Positions 42,821 to 52,055 are shown, counted from the first letter of the stretch. The stretch is 64,000 nt of DNA from CAYSYM01 sp964435115 (GCA_964435115.1 CAYSYM010000007.1:28223-92222); one strand, 5' to 3'. Program-made: numbers and translations. The notes: a model not told the origin generated them from the sequence alone.

Positions 42821-43297
42821 ATGTACGAACGGATCCTGGTCGCGCTGGACGGGTCGGAGCTGGCGGAGCGAGTGCTGCCGTACGTCGAGGAGCTGGCCTC
42901 CAGGCTCGGCTCGGCTGTCACGCTGCTGCGCGCGATCACCCCAGCCGAGACGATCGTCGCCCAGTCAGCCGGTGGGGTCACGAGCATGGTCGGGCCCGGC
43001 GCCATCATCGACCCCGGGCCGATCGTCGAGGCCGAGCGGCGGGACGCCACGGCGTACCTCCAGGCGGTGTCCGCCCGGCTACGCGGTCGGGGTCTCCAGG
43101 TCGACGCCGAGGTAGTCGAGGGTGCCGCGGCAGAGGCGCTCGCCGGGCGTGCCGAGGCCCTCGGCGTGGGCCTGGTCGCCATGACCACGCACGGGCGTGG
43201 GGGGCTGGGCCGGCTCGTGTTCGGCAGCGTGGCCGACGCGGTCCTGCGCCACGCACCGTGTCCGGTCTTCCTCGTGCGCATCCACGAGGCAGGCTGA
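42821..43297 (+). CDS. Universal stress protein (UspA family)
   Basis: 158 residues, ATG 42821. MYERILVALDGSELAERVLP is the standard start. The ATP-binding loop TTHGRGGLGRLVFGSVADAV (G-x2-G-x9-GS pattern) is present, ending APCPVFLVR. A nucleotide-binding UspA-fold protein, cytosolic, role in stress by family only. A long hairpin overlaps its stop codon. Confidence 0.93.
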   Translation: MYERILVALDGSELAERVLPYVEELASRLGSAVTLLRAITPAETIVAQSAGGVTSMVGPGAIIDPGPIVEAERRDATAYLQAVSARLRGRGLQVDAEVVEGAAAEALAGRAEALGVGLVAMTTHGRGGLGRLVFGSVADAVLRHAPCPVFLVRIHEAG

Positions 43298-43353
43298 GCA
43301 CAGGGGCCGAAGCGCGGTACGGGCTGGCCCTGGCGGGCCCCGCGTGCTCAGCC
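43292..43353. terminator. Long hairpin between convergent usp and unknown gene
   Basis: GGCTGAGCAC (43292-43301, containing the usp TGA) pairs with GTGCTCAGCC (43344-43353). Inside it GGGGCC pairs with GGCCCC. Bidirectional termination inferred. Confidence 0.65.
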
Positions 43354-43376
43354 CCTCAAGAGCGGGCGCGAAGGGC

Positions 43377-44129
43377 TTACGACTTCAGCGTCTCGATTCG
43401 TCGGTCCAGGTCGGCGAGCGCGGCGTAGTCCTCATCCGCCAGCCGGTAGCAGCGCTCGATGTAGAGCTGCGCGAGCTGGCCGGCAAGCGGGCCGCTCGAA
43501 CGGGCGGCGGCGATGAGCTCGCCGACGCGGTACTTCTCGGCCAGGTGCCGAGCCACCCGCTCCATCTCGGCCACGGCCTCCTGCACCTGCCGCTTGTCGC
43601 CTCCTTCGACGGCGTAGCGCAGCGTGCCCGTCAGGCGCGCCAGCCGGCTCACCTTCTCCGAATCAGGCATGACCTGGAGCAGAAGCGCGTCGACGTCGAC
43701 GTTCGCGCCCGCTGGCTCCCGCTCCTCGGTCGCGGCCGGCGCCGAGGCGAGGTACGTCTGGTGCTGCACGGCGTACTGCTGCGCGATCTCGGTCACCGGG
43801 TGCATCACCTGCCACGGCTCGCTCAGGCGCAGCGTGCCGCCGTCCAGCAGGTCGTCCCCCCGAAGAGCCGCCATGCGGTCCAGCCAGTCGAGGCCGCCCT
43901 CCACCCGCTCGGGCATTGGCGGTAGCGGATAGGCGGTGGGCCCCTGCGCCGCGAGCTGTGTGGGCAGGTTGGGAGCGAAGGCGGCCGGGATGTACTTGGC
44001 CAGGTCCATCTCGATGGGTGCGACCACCAGGTAAGTGGCCCAGAACGCGTCTGGATCATCCGCGTCGCGGAAGAACAGGAGGGCGTGGCCCCGCGGCCTG
44101 TCCGCGTCTCCGACCCGGTAGATCAGCAC
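43377..44129 (-). CDS. Uncharacterised protein
   Basis: 250 residues, GTG 44129, 6 nt after a TACAAT box. I do not recognise the family. Residues 1-60 look like a beta-rich domain (MLIYRVGDADRPRGHALLFF, YLVVAPIEMDLAKYIP). Residues about 140-250 are helical and charged with heptad-like spacing (VSRLARLTGTLRYAVEGG, VAEMERVARHLAEKY), possibly a coiled coil. No signal peptide or membrane helix. Convergent with usp and divergent from the MshC-like gene. Confidence 0.75.
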   Translation of the reverse strand: MLIYRVGDADRPRGHALLFFRDADDPDAFWATYLVVAPIEMDLAKYIPAAFAPNLPTQLAAQGPTAYPLPPMPERVEGGLDWLDRMAALRGDDLLDGGTLRLSEPWQVMHPVTEIAQQYAVQHQTYLASAPAATEEREPAGANVDVDALLLQVMPDSEKVSRLARLTGTLRYAVEGGDKRQVQEAVAEMERVARHLAEKYRVGELIAAARSSGPLAGQLAQLYIERCYRLADEDYAALADLDRRIETLKS

Positions 44130-44135
44130 GGCCGG

Positions 44136-44141
44136 ATTGTA
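44136..44141 (-). promoter_or_regulatory. -10 box TACAAT, 6 nt before a GTG start
   Basis: Minus-strand TACAAT (44141-44136), CCGGCC, GTG 44129. One of the clearest leaderless starts. A plus-strand TACGCT at 44162-44167 probably serves the divergent gene. Confidence 0.6.
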
Positions 44142-44210
44142 GAGGCGGCCGCGGTTTCGGCTACGCTAACCCTGCGCGCCCCCGCGCCGCCTTCCGCCAC
44201 ACCTGTGCCC

Positions 44211-45344
44211 ATGCTGCTCTCCGATACTCTCTCCGCCGCCAGGCAGCCCCTGCCTGGCGGCCCCGTCAAGCTGTACGTCTGCGGCATCACCCCGTACGAC
44301 ACCACCCATCTCGGCCACGCGTTCACCTTCGTCCATTTCGACACGCTGGTCCGCGCGCTGCGATGGCTGGGCTGCGAGGTGACGTACGTCCAGAACGTGA
44401 CCGACATCGACGATTCCATTCTGCAGCGGGCGAGGAAGCTTGGCGCGAGCTGGCGGACGCTCGGCGACGAGCAGACCGCGCAGTACCTGGCCGACATGCG
44501 CGCGCTCCGGGTCCAGGACCCCACCCACTACGTACGGGCCACCGACTCGATTCCCACCATGCTGGAGCTGATCCAGACCCTGGTCCAGAAGGGCTATGCC
44601 TACCCGGTAGAGGGTGGGAGCGTCTTCTTCCGGGTGCGAGCCGTTCCCACGTATGGCGAGCTGTCGAAGCTGGCCCGCGGGCAGATGCTGGAGATCGCCA
44701 GCCAGCAAGACGACGCGGACGTTGACGACCCGCGCAAGGAGGACCGGCTGGACTTCGCGCTCTGGAAGGACTGGTCCGGGCACGGCGACGAGCCATGCTG
44801 GGAGAGCCCGTGGGGGCCGGGGCGCCCCGGGTGGCACATCGAGTGCTCGGCGATGTCGCTGCGCTACCTGGGGCCGCGCCTGACGATCCACGGTGGGGGC
44901 GCCGACCTCGTCTACCCGCACCACGAGAGCGAGATTGCGCAGAGCGAACAGGCAACGGGTGTGCGCCCCTTCGCCGATATCTGGATGCACGCGGCCATGG
45001 TCTGGATGGATGGAGCCAAGATGAGCAAGAGCCTTGGCAACATGGTTTTCGTGCGCGAGCTGCTGCGGCACTACAGCGCCGACGCCATCCGCCTGTACCT
45101 GCTCTCGACCCACCACCGTGGGACGCTCCATTGGGCACCCTCCGATCTGGCGGCGGCAGCCGGCCGCGCCGATCGGCTCGCCCTGGCCGCCCGCCAGCCG
45201 GACTCCTCGGGCGACGCCCGCGACGCGTTCGCGGCCGCCCTGCAGGACGACCTGGACACCCCGCGAGCGCTCGAGGCGCTGGAGCGTGCCAGCGGCACGC
45301 CTCTCCGCGAGCTCGCCTGTGTGCTCGGGTTGAAGCTCGCCTGA
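44211..45344 (+). CDS. MshC-like cysteine:GlcN-inositol ligase (CysRS homologue)
   Basis: 377 residues, ATG 44211. The class I fold is that of cysteinyl-tRNA synthetase: the HIGH equivalent is in LYVCGITPYDTTHLGHA, the zinc site in PGWHIECSAMSLRYLG and PHHESEIAQSE, and KMSKSLGNMVFVREL near residue 270. The wording CGITPYDxTHLGHA and the short C-terminus lacking the tRNA-anticodon domain point to MshC, which joins cysteine to glucosaminyl-inositol using ATP, over CysRS (normally about 460 residues). Two PIG-L deacetylases in the window fit such a pathway. A short CysRS remains possible. Confidence 0.75.
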   Translation: MLLSDTLSAARQPLPGGPVKLYVCGITPYDTTHLGHAFTFVHFDTLVRALRWLGCEVTYVQNVTDIDDSILQRARKLGASWRTLGDEQTAQYLADMRALRVQDPTHYVRATDSIPTMLELIQTLVQKGYAYPVEGGSVFFRVRAVPTYGELSKLARGQMLEIASQQDDADVDDPRKEDRLDFALWKDWSGHGDEPCWESPWGPGRPGWHIECSAMSLRYLGPRLTIHGGGADLVYPHHESEIAQSEQATGVRPFADIWMHAAMVWMDGAKMSKSLGNMVFVRELLRHYSADAIRLYLLSTHHRGTLHWAPSDLAAAAGRADRLALAARQPDSSGDARDAFAAALQDDLDTPRALEALERASGTPLRELACVLGLKLA

Positions 45345-45362
45345 GCACGTCGGTCGACGTGA

Positions 45363-45381
45363 GGGTGGGTGTCGGGTGTCG
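45363..45381 (-). repeat. Inverted copy of the dispersed C-rich repeat
   Basis: The plus strand reads GGGTGGGTGTCGGGTGTCG, the complement of the CCCGACACCC word seen at 36186-36299. It sits in the 192-nt gap after the MshC-like gene. Confidence 0.5.
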
Positions 45382-45520
45382 AATCCGCGGTCTGAAGTCT
45401 CGGGGTCTGAGACGTCGGACCTGGCGCTCAGGTGCCGAACCCCCTGGACAGGTGCGTACGAAGGCTGAGCGCGAGGGTACGCAGCGGGTGCCGCGGCCAG
45501 GGAGACCGCTGTGCGGAGAC

Positions 45521-45526
45521 TATAGT
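45521..45526 (+). promoter_or_regulatory. -10 box TATAGT, 10 nt before a GTG start
   Basis: TATAGT then GTG 45537. It supports the downstream GTG as the start rather than an upstream in-frame ATG. Confidence 0.5.
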
Positions 45527-45536
45527 GGTGGCTGGT

Positions 45537-46115
45537 GTGCGACCCGTCTTGCTCCTGGTCTTGCTGAGCCTCGTTGGCGGCGCCAGTCTTCTCGGGCCTG
45601 GCTTCATCCTGGACACGCCGCAGCCGGAGCCGCCGCCGAGCGACGCCATCATCGTCATCAGCGGCGACGAGCAGCTCGCGCGCTTCCGCGAAGGGGTGCG
45701 CCTGTACCAGGCCGGGCTCGGCCGTGTGCTCGTCTTCTCAGGCGCGGCGAGCGACGGCTCGAGCAACGCGACCGTCATGCGTGAGCTGGCCGTGGGAGCC
45801 GGAGTGCCCGCGCCCGCGATCCTCGAGGAGCCGCAAAGCGAAGACACGTGGGGCAACGCCGTGTACACCCGGCAGCTCCTCGAGCAGCAAGGGCTCCGCA
45901 GCGCGATCGTGGTCACCTCGCCCTACCACGCCCGCCGCGCCAAGGCTACCTTCGACGCTGCCTACGCGGGGAGCGCGATTCGACTCGCCGTCCGTTCCGC
46001 ACCTGACAGCGAGTGGCGTAAGCTCTCGTGGTGGCAGCAGCCCGAGACGCGCCGGCTGACGCTCAGCGAGCTCCAGAAGCTCGCCTATATCGCCGTGACT
46101 GGGAAGTACCGCTAG
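45537..46115 (+). CDS. YdcF/SanA-like (DUF218) protein
   Basis: 192 residues from GTG 45537. Starts with one membrane helix (RPVLLLVLLSLVGGASLLG). The DUF218 pattern follows: SDAIIVISGDEQLARFREGV, VFSGAA, EEPQSEDTWGNAVYTRQLL and VVTSPYHARRAKATFDAAY. Family members sit at the membrane and have roles in envelope maintenance, mostly undefined. It is followed after 4 nt by the next membrane gene, so probably co-transcribed. Confidence 0.85.
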   Translation: MRPVLLLVLLSLVGGASLLGPGFILDTPQPEPPPSDAIIVISGDEQLARFREGVRLYQAGLGRVLVFSGAASDGSSNATVMRELAVGAGVPAPAILEEPQSEDTWGNAVYTRQLLEQQGLRSAIVVTSPYHARRAKATFDAAYAGSAIRLAVRSAPDSEWRKLSWWQQPETRRLTLSELQKLAYIAVTGKYR

Positions 46116-46119
46116 CGCG

Positions 46120-47556
46120 ATGGGCGTCGAAGATGGTCCTCCGGGCGTCCGTACGGCCATCGCGGCAATAGCGCGGCCCCCGACCACTAGCAAGCCACCC
46201 ACTCCGGCGCGGCGCGGCGGGGCCCTGGCACGCGAGTTGACCGCTGCTCTGGTCGGCCGTCACGGTGGCGGTGTAGCGGCGGAGCTCTCCCCGACGGCCG
46301 TGAAGGCTGCCTACGGCCTCGCGCTGGCTTTGTGGCTGGTGACCCGCGTCTTCGTGCTCGTCCAGCAGAGCGAGTGGCCGTGGATCAACGCCCGCGTGGT
46401 CGGCCAGGCGAGAGACGTCCTTGCAGGAAGCTGGAGCGGATTCTTCGGGACGCCGCCCCTACCCCAGGTTCTCGCCGTCCCGCTCGTCGCGGGCGGGCTG
46501 AACGAGCTTCAAGCCGTGGCCGGGCTCTACCTGCTCGCGAGCCTGGTCCAGTTTGGCGCGTTCGCCGCGCTGCTGTGGCAGCTCTTCCCTCACTCGGGAC
46601 GGGCACAGGTGCTGGCGCTCGCCCTCTTCCTCCTGCTGCCCATCAATCACTCCATCCACCACTTCCGCAACGTCGCCACGGTACTCGCCAGCGGCGGGGT
46701 GTTCCTGCTCGCCAGCCACTGGCTCCGCGCTACACGGCCGGACGTGTCGCGACTCCGAGGCTGGGTGTCGCTCTTGTGGGCCTTCGGCGCGGTAGCACTC
46801 GGGGGCTTCTCGCGCCTGGAGGCGCTGGCGTTCCCCGGGTACCTGTTGGCGTCCGGCCTGTTCGTACCCAGAGCCCGCGCCGCGAAGATTCCCTTCGCCT
46901 ACGCGGCAGGGCTCGTGGGAGTGACCGTGGCGCTCGTCGCCGCGGGCCGGCTGGCTGGCGCGGGTCCCATGCCGAGCTCCCCGCCTCAGTACCCATACGG
47001 TGGCCCCACCTACCTGGTCTACACGTTCCTCGATAGCACCCCGGCCTCGTGGCTGAGCGCCGCCTGCCGGGCAAACCCGAGCGAAGATTGCCGCGTGCGC
47101 GACGGAGCCGAGTTCTTCGGCCCCCAGAGCCAGCCTGGTGGGCTGGCGGCAATCGTCGCGGCGCGCCCGGGCCTCGTGCTCGCCAAGACCGCGCAGAGCG
47201 CGCTCGACAACGTGTGGGAGCTGTTCGGGTCCAACCCCTCCACCTACCCCGGGCTGCTGTGGGGGCTGCTCACCCTGCTGGCCGTCTCTCGTCCGGCCCG
47301 CGACGCGCTGCGGGCCATTCCCGGCCGGGCCTGGCTGGTGGTAGCGGCGGCGCTGGGCGTCTCGATCTTCCCGCTGAGCTGGGCTCCGCCGTACCCGCAG
47401 TACCACCTCCAGACCGTCCTGCCCGTCGTCGCCGTCGGCGTTCCAGCGCTCGTGTCCCTGGCACGGCTCCGCTGGGGTGAGTGGGCGCTCGCGGCCTTCT
47501 GGCTGACGAACGTGGCGCTCAGCGCATTCCGCTACACGCGGTACGCTGGCTACTGA
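46120..47556 (+). CDS. Polytopic membrane protein, GT-C glycosyltransferase-like topology
   Basis: 478 residues, ATG 46120. Residues 1-60 are hydrophilic, then about ten hydrophobic helices. A large loop (about residues 285-350, TYLVYTFLDSTPASW and CRANPSEDCRVRDGAEF) holds two Cys, possibly external. Topology recalls GT-C mannosyltransferases, but the first-loop acidic motif is not clear, so no function is assigned. It probably shares a transcript with the DUF218 gene. Confidence 0.75.
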   Translation: MGVEDGPPGVRTAIAAIARPPTTSKPPTPARRGGALARELTAALVGRHGGGVAAELSPTAVKAAYGLALALWLVTRVFVLVQQSEWPWINARVVGQARDVLAGSWSGFFGTPPLPQVLAVPLVAGGLNELQAVAGLYLLASLVQFGAFAALLWQLFPHSGRAQVLALALFLLLPINHSIHHFRNVATVLASGGVFLLASHWLRATRPDVSRLRGWVSLLWAFGAVALGGFSRLEALAFPGYLLASGLFVPRARAAKIPFAYAAGLVGVTVALVAAGRLAGAGPMPSSPPQYPYGGPTYLVYTFLDSTPASWLSAACRANPSEDCRVRDGAEFFGPQSQPGGLAAIVAARPGLVLAKTAQSALDNVWELFGSNPSTYPGLLWGLLTLLAVSRPARDALRAIPGRAWLVVAAALGVSIFPLSWAPPYPQYHLQTVLPVVAVGVPALVSLARLRWGEWALAAFWLTNVALSAFRYTRYAGY

Positions 47557-47569
47557 GCGGGCGTAGCCG

Positions 47570-48760
47570 TCACCGAGCGTAGCCGGTCAGCTCGACGTAC
47601 CCGACACCGGAAGGCGTTCCCGGGCTGAGCCCGTCCACCCGCACCGCTCCCTCCCAGTAGACTGGCCCTGCCCCCTGCGTGCCCGGGAAGTACAGCTCCT
47701 GGTCCTGCAGCCTGGGCGTCACCCGGAGCCGCAGGTTCTGCCCCGGGACGTCGACGATCCAGCCAGACGGGTACGTCGCGTTCGTGTGCGGGCTCGTCCA
47801 GGAGTCCGTGACCTCGATCTGCACGGCGCCGGGCGGCAGGTCGCGGACGCTCCCATCAGGCAGCACCTGGCTCCCGTACACGGCGGAGCGCTCACCACTC
47901 GGCACGCGCAGCAGGTAGAGCATCAGCTCCGAGTTGTCCTCAAGCTGCAGGCCGAACCAGTCCCAGCCACCCGGGCCAACCACGAAGTTGCCCCACTGGT
48001 GGTCCATCCACGCCTGCCCCGTGACCGGGGCCCAGGCGCCGCCCTCGGCCCCGATCTCACCCGCCACGGCGAGGCGGGTGCGCGAGTAGTAGTACGAGCC
48101 GCCCGCCGGCCCGAAGTCGATGAAGCCGCCGTTCTGGAGGACGGGCGGCTTCCGGTCGACCAGCCGCAGCCTGAGCGCGTACGCCGGCTGCGCGCCCGGG
48201 CCGGGCGCCATGGCCGCGTCGATCAGGTCAGCCTCGCCGTCGCTCGTCAGGCGCCACCCCTGTACGTCGAAGGCGAATCCAGGTCCAAAGGCGCTGGCGG
48301 CGGAGCGCGCCTGCTGGCTGAAGACCCCGCCGGACAGGTCGCTCACCGCGAAGTGCACCAAGTACCCTGGTGGACTACCCTCGCGCCGGCCCTGGAAGAT
48401 CGTGAACTCGAAGCCGTACTCCTGCCTGCCGTCGGCCGTCGCGAGCTGGCCGGTGTAGTACCACCACTCGGTGAGCACGTCGTGGGGCCAGGCGTCGCGG
48501 GGGAGCTGAATGGGCGCCGTGAGCGTGGGGCTGGGGGGCGGAGCGGGTGGGAGCGGCTGCGTCGCGCGTGCGCACCCGGCCAGCACGAGCACTGCGGCCA
48601 GCAGGGGGTAAGAAGCCCGGCGCGTGCCGCCCGCCCGCGCGACGAACAGCGGGTGCCAGCCGCGCCCAGGCGCCTGGCGCGCACGTCTCAGCGGCCCGGC
48701 CACGTGGGCCAGCGCCTGGCCCGGGACAGCGCTGATGCGGCTCACGGGATCAGGCCGCAC
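47570..48760 (-). CDS. AttH/CrtC-type lipocalin lipoprotein
   Basis: 396 residues from GTG 48760, overlapping the transporter gene by 11 nt. A lipobox (VLVLAGC) follows a hydrophobic run at residues about 52-65. The 50 residues before it are too long for a signal peptide, so the true start may be internal. The mature part has the AttH/CrtC signature TEWWYYTGQLATADGRQEYG FEFTIFQ in two parts, then DHQWGNF and WDWFGLQLEDNSELMLY. Homologues include carotenoid 1,2-hydratase; here, with a lipid anchor and an MMPL transporter partner, a lipid-handling role is inferred. Confidence 0.82.
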   Translation of the reverse strand: MRPDPVSRISAVPGQALAHVAGPLRRARQAPGRGWHPLFVARAGGTRRASYPLLAAVLVLAGCARATQPLPPAPPPSPTLTAPIQLPRDAWPHDVLTEWWYYTGQLATADGRQEYGFEFTIFQGRREGSPPGYLVHFAVSDLSGGVFSQQARSAASAFGPGFAFDVQGWRLTSDGEADLIDAAMAPGPGAQPAYALRLRLVDRKPPVLQNGGFIDFGPAGGSYYYSRTRLAVAGEIGAEGGAWAPVTGQAWMDHQWGNFVVGPGGWDWFGLQLEDNSELMLYLLRVPSGERSAVYGSQVLPDGSVRDLPPGAVQIEVTDSWTSPHTNATYPSGWIVDVPGQNLRLRVTPRLQDQELYFPGTQGAGPVYWEGAVRVDGLSPGTPSGVGYVELTGYAR

Positions 48761-51002
48761 TCAGCTCTCCCAGCCGCAACCGGCGGCGGAGCCAGCCCGG
48801 CGCCCACCAGTTCCACTGGCCCAGTAAACGCATAGTGGCCGGTACGAGGAGCGCGCGCACGAGGGTGGCGTCCAGGAACACCGCGATCGCGGTACCGAGC
48901 CCCAGCGCCTTGATCAGGACAATGTCGGCGGCTACGAAGGACAGGCTCACTAGGACGACGATCGCCGCCGCGCTGGTGATGATCTGCCCCGACCGTTCGA
49001 GGCCCTGCGCCAGGCTGGCCGCGTTGTCGGCGCCGGCATCGTAGCGCTCCTTCACGCGCGAGAGCAGGAACACCTCGTAGTCCATGGACAGTCCGAACAG
49101 CACACAGAACATCACGATCGGCAGCGACGCCTCCACGAACCCCAGCGGGCGGAAGCCCAGGAGGTCCGAGAGCCGGCCTTCCTGGAAGATCACCACGAGG
49201 GCGCCGTAGCTGGCGAGGATGGACAGCGTGTTCATCAGGATCGCCTTCAGTGGGATTACGACCGACCGGAACGTGTACAGCAGCACCACATAGATGGTCG
49301 CGACGACGAAGGCGGCGGCCCTCGGGAAGTCGGCGTAGAGGCGGTCCGCGTAGTCGACCACCCCCGCCGTGCCGCCGCCGACCAGGAGCCGGAAGCCGTC
49401 TGGCGGTGGCGTGGCTCGGATCTGCCGCACTAGCTCCTTCGACCGCTCGTCCGTCTGGCCGTACCTGGTGGTGGCGTAGACGACCAGCGTATCTCCGCGG
49501 ACCGTGGCCTGGACGGCCGCCCGGGCAGCCGGGTCGCCGACCTGAGCCGGATCGGGCACGGCGTACAGGAGCTGGTACTGGGGGCGCGTCAGCCGGCTGT
49601 CGAGCGTGACGATACTCTCCACCCGCTTCACGCGCTCATCCGTCTGCACGCGGCGGACGAAATCGTAGAGCGCGCCGACGCGCTCGGGCTGGAGAGGGGA
49701 GGCGCCGTCGACCGTCTCGAAGACCAGCAGGACCGGCGACAGCTCGCCTTCCCCCCAGCGCTCGCGCAGGAGGTCGAAGCCCTGGCGGGATGGCACGTCC
49801 GCTGGCAGGATCGAGGCGTCCGGCGCGCCGAACTCCACCCGCAGGAAGGGCAGGCCGAGGCCGATCAGGAGGGCGAGCAGCGGGAGGAGGGTAACCACGG
49901 GGTGGGCCATCACCGCCTCGGCCAGGCGCGCCCAGAACCCCGGCCGCGGGCCGCCGTCGTCTGACTCCGCTCGCCGGAACAGGCCTCTGACCGCGAACGC
50001 GTCGATGCGGCGGCCGAGGATGCCGAGGATGGCGGGCAGCAGGAGCAGCGCCGCGAGCACCGAGACGGCGACCACCAGCGAGCCCGCGATCCCGAGCGAG
50101 CGGAGCGCGTTGAAGTCGAATAGCAGGAGCCCGAGCAGCCCCACGAACACGGTGAAGCCAGAGGCAAGCACGGCCCGGCCGGCGGTCGCGACCGACCTCG
50201 CTACGGCGTGCTCGACTGACAGGCCGCGCGCGAGCTCCTCTCTGAATCGGCTGACGACGAACAGGGAGTAGTCGATGCCCAGGCCGAGGCCGAGCATGGT
50301 GGTGAGGTTGAGCGAGAAGATGGAGAGGTCAGTGACGCGGCTCAGGAGCACCATTGCCGCCAGCGTGATCGCCACGGCCGCGCCGCCGACCAGGCCGGGG
50401 ACAGCCGCAGCGACTAGGGAGCCGAAGACCAGGATCAAGGCCACCGCGGCGAAGGGGAAGGAGATGATTTCGGCGCGCCGTAGGTCCCGCTCCGTGACCT
50501 CCTGGATGTCCGAGTAGACGGCGGGCGCGCCCGTCAGTGTCATGCGCAGGCTCGTCGGGCGGAGCGCCTGCTGCACGGCCGGCAGGATGCGGCGGAAGTC
50601 CTCAGGGATCGTCTTGAGGGCGATGACCGCGTAGGCCGTCCGCCCGTCTGGAGCGATCTGGCGCGGATTCCGGGCAGGGGTCACAACGTGGGAGACGTCG
50701 GGTAGAGCCGCCACCTCGACGAGCGATGCCTCTACCTGCGCCTGGAACGCGGGATCGGTGGCTGCCAGGCCGCCGCCAGGCGCCTCGTAGATCACGAAGA
50801 GCGTGGCCGGGTTGTAGCCAAAGCGCTCCGTCAGGAGCTGGCCGGCGCGGGCGGCCTGGAGGTCGGGGCTGGAGAAGCCGCCCGCGGCGAGGACGCGGAA
50901 CACCTGCGGAGCCGCGGGCGCCGCTGCGACCAGCACGATCATCCACACGCCGAGGACCAGCCAGCGGGCGCGGTAGAGGGCGTGGCCGAGCGTGAGGAAC
51001 AT
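48750..51002 (-). CDS. MMPL/RND-family transporter
   Basis: 750 residues from ATG 51002, which lies 8 nt after a TAGTGT box; a GTG at 51014 is in frame. Twelve helices in two repeats, each with a large external loop after the first helix. LGLGLGIDYSLFVVSRFREE and LFGLSMDYEVFLLSRVKERY are the paired RND helix-4/10 motifs with the proton-relay Asp and Tyr of MMPL proteins. It exports lipids or drugs in the family. Operon with the lipocalin gene suggests lipid transfer. Confidence 0.9.
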   Translation of the reverse strand: MFLTLGHALYRARWLVLGVWMIVLVAAAPAAPQVFRVLAAGGFSSPDLQAARAGQLLTERFGYNPATLFVIYEAPGGGLAATDPAFQAQVEASLVEVAALPDVSHVVTPARNPRQIAPDGRTAYAVIALKTIPEDFRRILPAVQQALRPTSLRMTLTGAPAVYSDIQEVTERDLRRAEIISFPFAAVALILVFGSLVAAAVPGLVGGAAVAITLAAMVLLSRVTDLSIFSLNLTTMLGLGLGIDYSLFVVSRFREELARGLSVEHAVARSVATAGRAVLASGFTVFVGLLGLLLFDFNALRSLGIAGSLVVAVSVLAALLLLPAILGILGRRIDAFAVRGLFRRAESDDGGPRPGFWARLAEAVMAHPVVTLLPLLALLIGLGLPFLRVEFGAPDASILPADVPSRQGFDLLRERWGEGELSPVLLVFETVDGASPLQPERVGALYDFVRRVQTDERVKRVESIVTLDSRLTRPQYQLLYAVPDPAQVGDPAARAAVQATVRGDTLVVYATTRYGQTDERSKELVRQIRATPPPDGFRLLVGGGTAGVVDYADRLYADFPRAAAFVVATIYVVLLYTFRSVVIPLKAILMNTLSILASYGALVVIFQEGRLSDLLGFRPLGFVEASLPIVMFCVLFGLSMDYEVFLLSRVKERYDAGADNAASLAQGLERSGQIITSAAAIVVLVSLSFVAADIVLIKALGLGTAIAVFLDATLVRALLVPATMRLLGQWNWWAPGWLRRRLRLGELSAA

Positions 51003-51010
51003 CAGCCCCC

Positions 51011-51016
51011 ACACTA
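51011..51016 (-). promoter_or_regulatory. -10 box TAGTGT, 8 nt before the transporter ATG
   Basis: Minus-strand TAGTGT, GGGGGCTG, ATG 51002. Confidence 0.45.
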
Positions 51017-51380
51017 CACGTTGTGTGCCGGGTCGAGCCCGGGACAGCGGTCTGTTCCCACGCCGGCTCGGGTCAGGCGGTGCGGCCGGTGTCTACCCCT
51101 GGCGGCTCAGCGCGCGGGCTCCTCCGCCGTCGGGCCCGGCCCCCCCCGTCCCTTGGCCCCGGGGCCGCCGCGTTCAGCAGCGCCGGTGTCTGCTGTGCGG
51201 GCTGGGCTGCCGGGTGGAGGTGGAATCGCGAAGCGCGCAGGATGCCTCGGCCGGTTGTGGCGGCCGTGTGACGGGCCGCTCGGCACGCCGGGCGTATGCT
51301 CCCCCGAGGACTCAGCCCGTGGGGCGCGCTGGCGCCACGCCAGGCCGAACGCCAGCCCACGGGCGGGGCCACCAGACGCG

Positions 51381-51386
51381 TAGACT
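51381..51386 (+). promoter_or_regulatory. -10 box TAGACT, 9 nt before an ATG
   Basis: TAGACT, GCCGACGGC, ATG 51396. Leaderless start inferred. Confidence 0.5.
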
Positions 51387-51395
51387 GCCGACGGC

Positions 51396-52013
51396 ATGGC
51401 GAGACTGCCCCGCTCCTTCCCGCTGGCGTTCGGCCTCGCCGGCCTGGCGTTCGCGGTGCTGAGCGCCTGCGGCCGGGTGATCGATCGGCCGCTTAGCGGT
51501 GCCGTGCCCGGCAGCGACAGGCCGCTGCCGACGTCGGCCGTCCCGCCAACCCTCGCTCCGTCCGACCCCCGCTTCGGCCAGCTCCCGAGGCCTTCGCCCG
51601 GCCTCGGACTCGGCCTGCCGGGCCCCTCGCCGTCGGCCAGCCCGCAGCCACCGATCATTCGGACTATCCAGCCGCCGGCCAACGCGAGCCTGCCGCCGGG
51701 GGCGCCGGTCAACATCTCCGCCGTCCTCGTCGGGCGCGGGGCCGATCTCGTGTCGGCGACCCTCTTCGTCGACGGCGCCGAGGTGGCGGCCGAGGTCGAG
51801 CAGCGTGACCAGCAGCAGTGGACCATCGCCGTCACTCAGGCGCTGCCTGTGGGCCCCCACACCGCCCGCGTGCTCGTCCGGGACACGACCGGGGCCGCGG
51901 GCGGCTTCACCTGGCAATTCACTGTCGGGGAGCCGAGCCCCACACCGCCGCCCGGGCGAGCCGAGCCGTTCGCCACGCCCGGGCCCAGCCCCGGCCCGAC
52001 ACCGCGACCGTGA
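51396..52013 (+). CDS. Lipoprotein with an Ig-like domain and Pro-rich tails
   Basis: 205 residues, ATG 51396. Signal peptide with lipobox (AVLSAC, residues about 20-25). A Pro/Ser linker spans 30-90. Residues about 90-180 are an Ig-like beta-sandwich (IRTIQPPANASLPPGAPVNI, ATLFVDGAEVAAEVE, GPHTARVLVRDTTGAAG). The tail is Pro/Thr-rich. Cell-surface protein, function not known. Confidence 0.75.
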   Translation: MARLPRSFPLAFGLAGLAFAVLSACGRVIDRPLSGAVPGSDRPLPTSAVPPTLAPSDPRFGQLPRPSPGLGLGLPGPSPSASPQPPIIRTIQPPANASLPPGAPVNISAVLVGRGADLVSATLFVDGAEVAAEVEQRDQQQWTIAVTQALPVGPHTARVLVRDTTGAAGGFTWQFTVGEPSPTPPPGRAEPFATPGPSPGPTPRP

Positions 52014-52055
52014 GCTCGCTCGGCCGCGCCGCACCGCCGGGCTGCGCTCGATCTC

